This document shows, in pieces, positions 5,497-5,507 of a stretch of DNA of 5,507 bases. The stretch is from an uncultured Clostridia bacterium (GTDB taxonomy: Bacteria; Bacillota; Clostridia; TANB77; CAG-508): positions 1 through 5,507 of the forward strand of contig CALXQF010000085.1 of the NCBI GenBank assembly GCA_944390505.1. Reading direction: 5' to 3'. How positions within the stretch are numbered: the first letter of the stretch is position 1; each line of letters begins with the position of its first letter. The translations under genes and the position numbers were made by a program. Below the pieces are notes generated by a model, which saw nothing but the letters and a program-made list of their open reading frames with translations, was not told the origin of the DNA and made no database searches.

Positions 5497-5507
5497 ATAG
5501 CTATGTT

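Noticed and set aside
5503..5507. ATG near the right edge as the start of a new gene
   Set aside because: Only five bases remain and no Shine-Dalgarno site lies at a normal distance.

Overview
This is an AT-rich chromosomal stretch, roughly 30% GC by eye, with strong Shine-Dalgarno sites such as AGGAGGT and AAGGAGG. Its gene families point to a Firmicute, most likely a member of the Clostridia. No rRNA, tRNA, CRISPR array, transposase or phage module was seen.

Layout from left to right. The window opens inside dapB (+), the 4-hydroxy-tetrahydrodipicolinate reductase of the lysine and meso-diaminopimelate pathway. Facing it is a leftward two-gene unit: a DUF421/YetF membrane protein followed by a small DUF4363 membrane-anchored coiled-coil protein. 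A 356-base, very AT-rich divergent region (1780-2135) carries several inverted repeats and a promoter that fits sigma-G as well as a weak sigma-A pattern. It leads rightward into a 125-residue four-helix membrane protein of the YvlD / 'phage holin 4' type. A long bidirectional hairpin terminator (2533-2585) separates that gene from a second leftward unit: a eukaryotic-type (UAP1/AGX-like) UDP-N-acetylhexosamine pyrophosphorylase, then glmU 166 bases downstream. The right edge (5302-5507) holds the promoter of this unit and possibly a divergent promoter for a gene outside the window.

The most interesting point is the UAP1-like/GlmU pair. GlmU normally makes UDP-GlcNAc alone: its C-terminal half acetylates GlcN-1-P and its N-terminal half adds UMP. 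Here the acetyltransferase active-site residues are all present. In the uridylyltransferase domain the GxGTR loop has become GVDNR and the metal-binding Asp (E. coli Asp105) has become Asn. The left-handed beta-helix is also about two coils short. The neighbouring gene encodes an apparently complete, unrelated-type UDP-GlcNAc pyrophosphorylase that could supply the weakened step. The inference is a split of a bifunctional pathway, with GlmU making GlcNAc-1-P and the UAP1-like enzyme making UDP-GlcNAc for peptidoglycan. The sequence supports this but does not prove it.
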